The notes under the pieces: generated by a model
What the model was told of the DNA's origin: nothing
Seen by the model: only the letters and a program-made list of their open reading frames with translations
The model's database searches: none
Shown here: positions 13,857-17,372 of the stretch, piece after piece
How positions within the stretch are numbered: the first letter of the stretch is position 1
How the letters are laid out: each line of letters starts with the position of its first letter
Assembly (NCBI GenBank): GCA_964470825.1
Contig: CAYYEF010000011.1
Coordinates: 1-17,372, forward strand
DNA length: 17,372 bases
Reading direction: 5' to 3'
DNA from: CAYYEF01 sp964470825
GTDB lineage: Bacteria > Patescibacteriota > Minisyncoccia > Phycocordibacterales > JAACPR01
Translations under genes and position numbers: made by a program

Positions 13857-14525
13857 TTATTTGTTGTCTTTATCAAAAATCTCTCCTCGGTAAATCCAAA
13901 CCTTTATTCCTAGGTCTCCTTGAGGAATTTTAGCTTTTACCCGAGCGAAATCAATATCAGCACGAAGAGTTTGTAATGGAATTTGTCCCAATTTCAATTC
14001 TTCTGTTCTAGCCATGTCGGCACCGTTTAGACGACCACCAATTCGGATACGCACACCTTTTGCATCTCGATTGGCCATTACTTTTTCGATTGTTTGTTTT
14101 AGTACCCGTCTAAATGGCATACGTTTTTCTAATGCATCTCTAACCATTAAGGCTACGATTCTTGCATTACTTTCTGGAGATTTTACTTCTTCAATATCAA
14201 TTTTTAATTCAACTGCAGGATTATAGGTTTTGTTTCGAGTCATGAATTTAACAATTTCTTTTCGAAGTTTTTCTGCCCCTTCTCCACCTCTTCCCACAAT
14301 CATACCTGGTCGTGAAGATTTGATGATAAGTCTCATTGCTTTTTCACTTCTTTCAATTTCAATATCAGCCACGAACATATCACGCATGTGTTTATATAGA
14401 TATTCTCTAAGAAGAGTATCAGCCTTAAATGAATCACGATATTTTTTGTGATCACCAAACCAGCGAGATTTCCAATCTCTTATAATTCCTAGTCTATGTG
14501 CATATGGGTGTACTGAGTGTGACAT
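13857..14525 (-). CDS. rpsC: 30S ribosomal protein S3 (uS3)
   Basis: A small-subunit head protein at the mRNA entry channel with mRNA helicase-associated function together with uS4 and uS5. The 222 residues match the family (about 210-230). It has the N-terminal HPYAHRLGIIRDWKSRWF, a type II KH domain with the GxxG loop GRGG at residues 78-81 (PGMIVGRGGEGAEKLR), and the C-terminal domain with GVRIRIGGRLNGADMARTE and GDLGIKVWIYRGEI. It starts two bases after rplV and is followed by rplP. Confidence 0.98.
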   Translation of the reverse strand: MSHSVHPYAHRLGIIRDWKSRWFGDHKKYRDSFKADTLLREYLYKHMRDMFVADIEIERSEKAMRLIIKSSRPGMIVGRGGEGAEKLRKEIVKFMTRNKTYNPAVELKIDIEEVKSPESNARIVALMVRDALEKRMPFRRVLKQTIEKVMANRDAKGVRIRIGGRLNGADMARTEELKLGQIPLQTLRADIDFARVKAKIPQGDLGIKVWIYRGEIFDKDNK

Positions 14526-14527
14526 AA

Positions 14528-14971
14528 TTATTTTTTAGTTTTTGTTACTTTTTTTGTTGTTTTTTTAACTTTTGTTTCAACCTTTGATTCTGCAACTGTT
14601 TCTGTGTTTTCAGCTTTAGCAGCCTTTTTTGATTTTTTGTTTTTTAGTTCATCTAAAATAACCAAGATTCTACTTGATCTCTTTCTGATAGGCGCCGCAC
14701 TACCTCGAGCACGTGGCATCCATCGGTGTGCTGTTACACCTTCATTTACGGAAATTTCTTTTATGAAAAGATTTTCTGCTTCAAGATTAAAATTATGCTT
14801 TGCGTTTGCAATAGCAGATTCTACTAATTTTTTAATTGGTAGGCTTGAACGTTTTGTAGTAACAGTCAAAATGTTTAATGCTTCTTTGACTTTTTTACCT
14901 CGAACAACATCTACGACCATTCGTACTTTTCGTGGAGATTGTCTATAATTTTTTAATTCAGCCTTTACCAT
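14528..14971 (-). CDS. rplV: 50S ribosomal protein L22 (uL22) with Lys/Ala-rich tail
   Basis: Lines the peptide exit tunnel with its long beta hairpin. The core (about residues 1-112) includes NYRQSPRKVRMVVDVVRGKK, SAIANAKHNFNL, and the hairpin RWMPRARGSAAPIRKRSS whose tip faces the tunnel. Total length is 147, against about 110 in E. coli; the rest is a low-complexity tail rich in Lys, Ala, Thr, Glu and Val (from about residue 113), probably disordered and exposed. It is separated from rpsS by five bases and from rpsC by two. Confidence 0.97.
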   Translation of the reverse strand: MVKAELKNYRQSPRKVRMVVDVVRGKKVKEALNILTVTTKRSSLPIKKLVESAIANAKHNFNLEAENLFIKEISVNEGVTAHRWMPRARGSAAPIRKRSSRILVILDELKNKKSKKAAKAENTETVAESKVETKVKKTTKKVTKTKK

Positions 14972-14976
14972 AATAA

Positions 14977-15324
14977 TTATTTCTTCTTAGTGTCAGTAGT
15001 TGCTGATTTAGCAGCTTTTGAAGCAGCAATTTCAGCCTCTTTCTTAGCAATATCAATTTCCTTTTGCATTTTACCTCCGTGTCGTAGGAATTTCTTTGTT
15101 GGAGAAAATTCACCAAGTCTGTGTCCTACCATTTCTTCTGAGACTAATACTTCGACATGAGCACGTCCATTATGAACGCCGAATTTAAAACCAACCATTT
15201 CTGGTGAGATTTGACTGTCTCTTGACCAAGTCTTAATAACACCCGCTTCTGACGGTTTTTTACCTGAGATCTTTTTTAGAAGTTTCTCATCTACGTATGG
15301 TCCTTTATTTAGTGATCTTGTCAT
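14977..15324 (-). CDS. rpsS: 30S ribosomal protein S19 (uS19) with C-terminal extension
   Basis: A small-subunit head protein contacting the A-site finger of 23S rRNA. The core includes MTRSLNKGPYVDEKLLKKI, IKTWSRDSQISPEMVGFKFGVHNGR, and MVGHRLGEFSPTKKFLRHGGK, all diagnostic. Length is 115, against about 92 in E. coli; the extra part is a Lys/Ala-rich tail (from about residue 90). It is the first gene of the second ribosomal transcription unit, preceded by a promoter and a leader of about 52 bases holding two hairpins. The typical neighbour rplB is 215 bases away beyond a terminator. Confidence 0.97.
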   Translation of the reverse strand: MTRSLNKGPYVDEKLLKKISGKKPSEAGVIKTWSRDSQISPEMVGFKFGVHNGRAHVEVLVSEEMVGHRLGEFSPTKKFLRHGGKMQKEIDIAKKEAEIAASKAAKSATTDTKKK

Positions 15325-15348
15325 AATTTTTAGTTTCTTCTTTCGAAA

Positions 15349-15376
15349 GAAAAAAGCTCAGGAAATATGCGAGCTT
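15349..15376 (-). terminator. Terminator-like hairpin in the rpsS leader (putative attenuator)
   Basis: On the - strand AAGCTC (15371-15376), an 11-base loop, GAGCTT (15354-15359), then a run of T in the RNA sense (15350-15355). The stem is only six base pairs, so termination would be partial. It lies right after the predicted transcription start (about 15377), before rpsS. A second small palindrome, TTCTTTCGAAAGAA (15338-15351), follows and overlaps the T-run, so the two could compete. Confidence 0.5.
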
Positions 15377-15383
15377 GGCGATA

Positions 15384-15411
15384 ATACTAGCAAAGCTTAG
15401 AATATTGTCAA
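15384..15411 (-). promoter_or_regulatory. Promoter of the rpsS-to-rplE ribosomal unit
   Basis: On the - strand: -35 TTGACA (15406-15411, perfect), 16-base spacer, -10 TAGTAT (15384-15389) with an upstream TG (extended -10). The spacer ends in AAGCTTTGC, an element shared with the rpsN promoter. An alternative -10, TATTAT at 15381-15386, would need a 19-base spacer. It follows the rplB terminator and precedes the rpsS leader. Confidence 0.82.
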
Positions 15412-15498
15412 TACTTGGTTAAATGAATAATGTTTTAAATATTTAATATGAATAAAAAACATCCTTTTCAAAATCCTCCACAATTAATTTGAGTAAAT

Positions 15499-15536
15499 AA
15501 AAAACACACTTCACTGAATCAGGAAGTGTGTTTTTT
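15499..15536 (-). terminator. Strong intrinsic terminator after rplB
   Basis: A 14-bp inverted repeat: AAAAAACACACTTC (15499-15512) with GAAGTGTGTTTTTT (15523-15536), the inner loop extended by CTG/CAG. On the - strand it begins four bases past the rplB stop and gives a stable stem with a U-tract. The A-run on the other arm makes it formally bidirectional, but no + strand gene is nearby. Confidence 0.92.
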
Positions 15537-15539
15537 ATT

Positions 15540-16382
15540 TTATTTCTTCTTACCTACTTTTCTTCTTGTTACTATGAACACATTTGAGTATTTCTTTGGT
15601 GTTCTTGTTTTTTGACCTTTACCAGTTGGTTTACCGTAAACTGAGATAGCTTTTCGGCGACCACGACCTTGACGGCCTTCACCTCCTCCGTGAGGGTGAT
15701 CTACTGGGTTTTGAGCAGTACCTCGAACTGTTGGACGAATACCTTTATGTCGGCTTTTTCCAGCTTTTCCATAGTTTTCTAGTCGATGATCTGAATTTGA
15801 AACTTCACCAACTGAAGCCCAAGCTGTGCCTATAATTTTTCGAACTTCTGTTGAAGGCATTTTCAAGTGTGTTTTTCCTTCATCTTGAGCAATGACTTCA
15901 GCATAATTACCTGCTGATCTAGCGATGACAGCTCCGGCACCTGGTTTTAATTCTACAGCGTACACAAATGTACCTACTGGCATTTTTCCAAGCGGCAATC
16001 TATTACCAGCTTTAACGTCAGCTTTTTCGCTAACTATAAATGAATCTCCTACTTTCATTGATTTTGGAGCAAGAATGTATCTTTTTTCACCATCGGCATA
16101 CGCAACAAGAGCAATAAATCCTGATCTGAATGGATCATATTCAATAGTTTTTACCGTTGCGGGAATATCTCTCTTGTTGAATTTAAAGTCAATATCTCGA
16201 AATAGTCTTTTGTGACCACCTCCTTGATGTCGTGTAGTGATTCGGCCTTGATTATTTCGACCTGAACCTCTTTTAGTACCTTTTACAAGACCTTTTTCAG
16301 GTTTGTTTGTGGTAATTATTCCTTTGTATCCAACAAAAGTTTTTCCTCTTTGTCCGGGTGTGTTTGGTTTAATGTGTTTCAT
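15540..16382 (-). CDS. rplB: 50S ribosomal protein L2 (uL2)
   Basis: A core large-subunit protein close to the peptidyl transferase centre, needed for subunit joining. The 280 residues match the family. Seen are the N-terminal HIKPNTPGQRGKT, the RITTRHQGGGHKRLFRDIDF block, VYAVELKPGAGAVIARSAG, and the universally conserved NPVDHPHGGGEG with H229 (residues 225-236). It is the last gene of the first ribosomal unit here, five bases after rplW, and ends at a strong terminator instead of running into rpsS. Confidence 0.98.
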   Translation of the reverse strand: MKHIKPNTPGQRGKTFVGYKGIITTNKPEKGLVKGTKRGSGRNNQGRITTRHQGGGHKRLFRDIDFKFNKRDIPATVKTIEYDPFRSGFIALVAYADGEKRYILAPKSMKVGDSFIVSEKADVKAGNRLPLGKMPVGTFVYAVELKPGAGAVIARSAGNYAEVIAQDEGKTHLKMPSTEVRKIIGTAWASVGEVSNSDHRLENYGKAGKSRHKGIRPTVRGTAQNPVDHPHGGGEGRQGRGRRKAISVYGKPTGKGQKTRTPKKYSNVFIVTRRKVGKKK

Positions 16383-16387
16383 AATAA

Positions 16388-16696
16388 TTATACAAATTCA
16401 ATCTTATCGCCCTTTTTTAAATAAACATAGGCTTTTTTACCTCCTGATTTTATGCCTTTTTTTCCATTCTTTCGTGAGACTACTGTCTTTGAAGGAACGG
16501 TTAGAACCGCAACTTTTACCGGAGTAACTTTGTAAATCATTTTTACAGCTTCGATGATGTCTTTTTTAGTAGCATCTAAACTAATATCAAATGGGTAAAC
16601 ATTGTTTATTCCAGAAATTATTGCTCCTTTTTCAGTAATACGAGGTTTCTTTAATACTGAACTTAGATCTTTTTTTGTGTTTTTTAGTAAAGCCAT
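16388..16696 (-). CDS. rplW: 50S ribosomal protein L23 (uL23)
   Basis: Located at the exit-tunnel rim and the docking site for trigger factor and SRP. The 102 residues fit. Diagnostic segments: KKPRITEKGAII near the N-terminus, YPFDISLDATKKDIIEAVKMIYKVTPVKVAVL, and the basic loop RKNGKKGIKSGGKKAYVYLKKGDKIEFV. It starts three bases after the rplD stop and ends five bases before rplB, so the three are tightly linked. Confidence 0.97.
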   Translation of the reverse strand: MALLKNTKKDLSSVLKKPRITEKGAIISGINNVYPFDISLDATKKDIIEAVKMIYKVTPVKVAVLTVPSKTVVSRKNGKKGIKSGGKKAYVYLKKGDKIEFV

Positions 16697-16699
16697 GGT

Positions 16700-17372
16700 T
16701 TATTTCTTATCAATATTAATTCTTTCAGTTAAAACTTTAACAGTTTCTTCTGGATTTTCAAATACAACGTATTTGTAATTCATTAGATCTATAGGATTAA
16801 TATTTCTTATTTCTTCTGTAAGGAAGTTGCTGAAGTTAGCAAAACTTTTTTCTACATTTTTATCTTTCTTTGCAAGAGTGATCAACGCAGTATTTTTTCT
16901 CTTTGTTGCAAGTTTTTCAAAACCAGAAACAGTAGCAAGTGAGTTAATTCTGTTTTTTGCTTCTTTTGATTTTGGTTCAGATAAGTTTAGAGAATCAACA
17001 AAAATGATTTCATTATCTTTTAATTTCTTTGAAAGGATTGTAGCCAAAGCTTTTGCTTTCATTTTTTTATTAATCTTTCGAGAATAATCTTTTTCATTTC
17101 GTGGACCAAAAGTTACTCCTCCACCAATCCAAATTGGTGAACGTCGTGAACCGTGTCGAGCTCGACCAGTTCCCTTTTGTTTCCAAGGTTTTTTACCTCC
17201 TCCTCGTACTTCTCCACGATTTTTAGTGTGAGCAATTGGCTGTCTTGCATTAGTCATCATTGCTGTGACTACTTGATGAACAAGATCAGAATTCCAAGGT
17301 AATTCAAAGATTTGTTCTGGCAAATCAATTTTATTTATTTCTTTTCCTTCTATGTTATATATAGGTGTTTTC
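16700..17372 (-). CDS. rplD: 50S ribosomal protein L4 (uL4), 5'-truncated by the window edge
   Basis: A large-subunit assembly protein whose loop reaches into the exit tunnel, and the autoregulator of the S10 operon in E. coli. Diagnostic are LVHQVVTAMMTNARQ, the tunnel loop GGGKKPWKQKGTGRARHGS, and the PIWIGGGVTFGP segment. The first in-frame start-like codon inside the window is a TTG at 17323, but the frame stays open to the edge and reads KTPIYNIEGKEINKID before it, matching the normal uL4 N-terminus. The base at 17372 would be the G of a likely ATG, so about two bases are missing. Product about 224 residues. The usual upstream neighbour rplC would lie outside the window. Confidence 0.96.
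   Translation of the reverse strand, partial: KTPIYNIEGKEINKIDLPEQIFELPWNSDLVHQVVTAMMTNARQPIAHTKNRGEVRGGGKKPWKQKGTGRARHGSRRSPIWIGGGVTFGPRNEKDYSRKINKKMKAKALATILSKKLKDNEIIFVDSLNLSEPKSKEAKNRINSLATVSGFEKLATKRKNTALITLAKKDKNVEKSFANFSNFLTEEIRNINPIDLMNYKYVVFENPEETVKVLTERINIDKK

Noticed and set aside
15397..15462. A 21-codon ORF on the - strand (ATG at 15460-15462) preceded by GGAGG, in the rplB-rpsS gap
   Set aside because: It runs through the rpsS -35 box, the GGAGG is 14 bases away, and the hydrophobic AT-rich sequence looks like chance translation of promoter DNA.
16379..16392. TATAAT just before rplB (and a similar one before secY at about 8973-8978) as promoters
   Set aside because: They overlap the stop codon of the preceding gene in A/T-only spacers, lack the upstream TG and have gaps of three or four bases to the ATG; probably chance.
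1..17372. CRISPR arrays, insertion sequences, tRNA or rRNA genes, prophage or integration sites
   Set aside because: No regularly spaced repeats, transposase motifs, terminal repeats or tRNA-like cloverleafs were seen on either strand.

Overview
This AT-rich window carries a conserved core-gene cluster from what is most likely a member of the Candidate Phyla Radiation (Patescibacteria, probably the Parcubacteria side). Supporting signs: the spc-type ribosomal cluster runs rpsE directly into rplO with no rpmD (uL30), a loss known for CPR bacteria; intergenic spacers are short and purine-poor, with almost no Shine-Dalgarno motifs; a VirD4/HerA-like ATPase of a type frequent in CPR genomes sits beside housekeeping genes. 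TGA is used as a normal stop (adk), which argues against the recoded Gracilibacteria/SR1 lineages. The lineage call is inference from gene content; no phylogeny was possible.

Layout. The left edge holds the 3' part of rplT (bL20) on the + strand, which converges on a bidirectional terminator. Everything else is on the - strand, so it reads from the right edge leftward. Right block: rplD (5' end cut by the window), rplW and rplB, closed by a strong terminator. A new promoter and a structured leader then drive rpsS-rplV-rpsC-rplP-rpmC-rpsQ-rplN-rplX-rplE. A second internal promoter precedes rpsN-rpsH-rplF-rplR-rpsE-rplO-secY. The rpmC gene (59 codons) is short and was recovered by direct translation.

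After secY comes a run of small transcription units: adk-map (4-base overlap), an unrecognised 142-residue acidic protein, a 927-residue VirD4/HerA-like P-loop ATPase, ndk with an unusual insertion, an independently transcribed structured small RNA (perfect -10, 17-base spacer, rod-like fold, intrinsic terminator; 6S-like but not proven), and a two-gene unit of a small membrane protein overlapping a beta-CASP metallo-beta-lactamase nuclease.

Functionally the window is translation (ribosomal proteins), membrane insertion (SecY), nascent-chain processing (Map), nucleotide balance (Adk, Ndk), RNA metabolism (beta-CASP nuclease, small RNA) and a DNA- or protein-handling motor of unknown role. The most interesting unexplained signals are the small RNA at about 2168-2320, a recurrent 'TG-A-TA(T/C)AAT then six bases then start codon' arrangement implying leaderless mRNAs, and two ribosomal promoters that share an AAGCTTTGC element, one with a perfect inverted repeat between -35 and -10 and the other followed by a terminator-like hairpin in its leader. 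No mobile elements, CRISPR arrays, tRNAs or rRNAs were seen.
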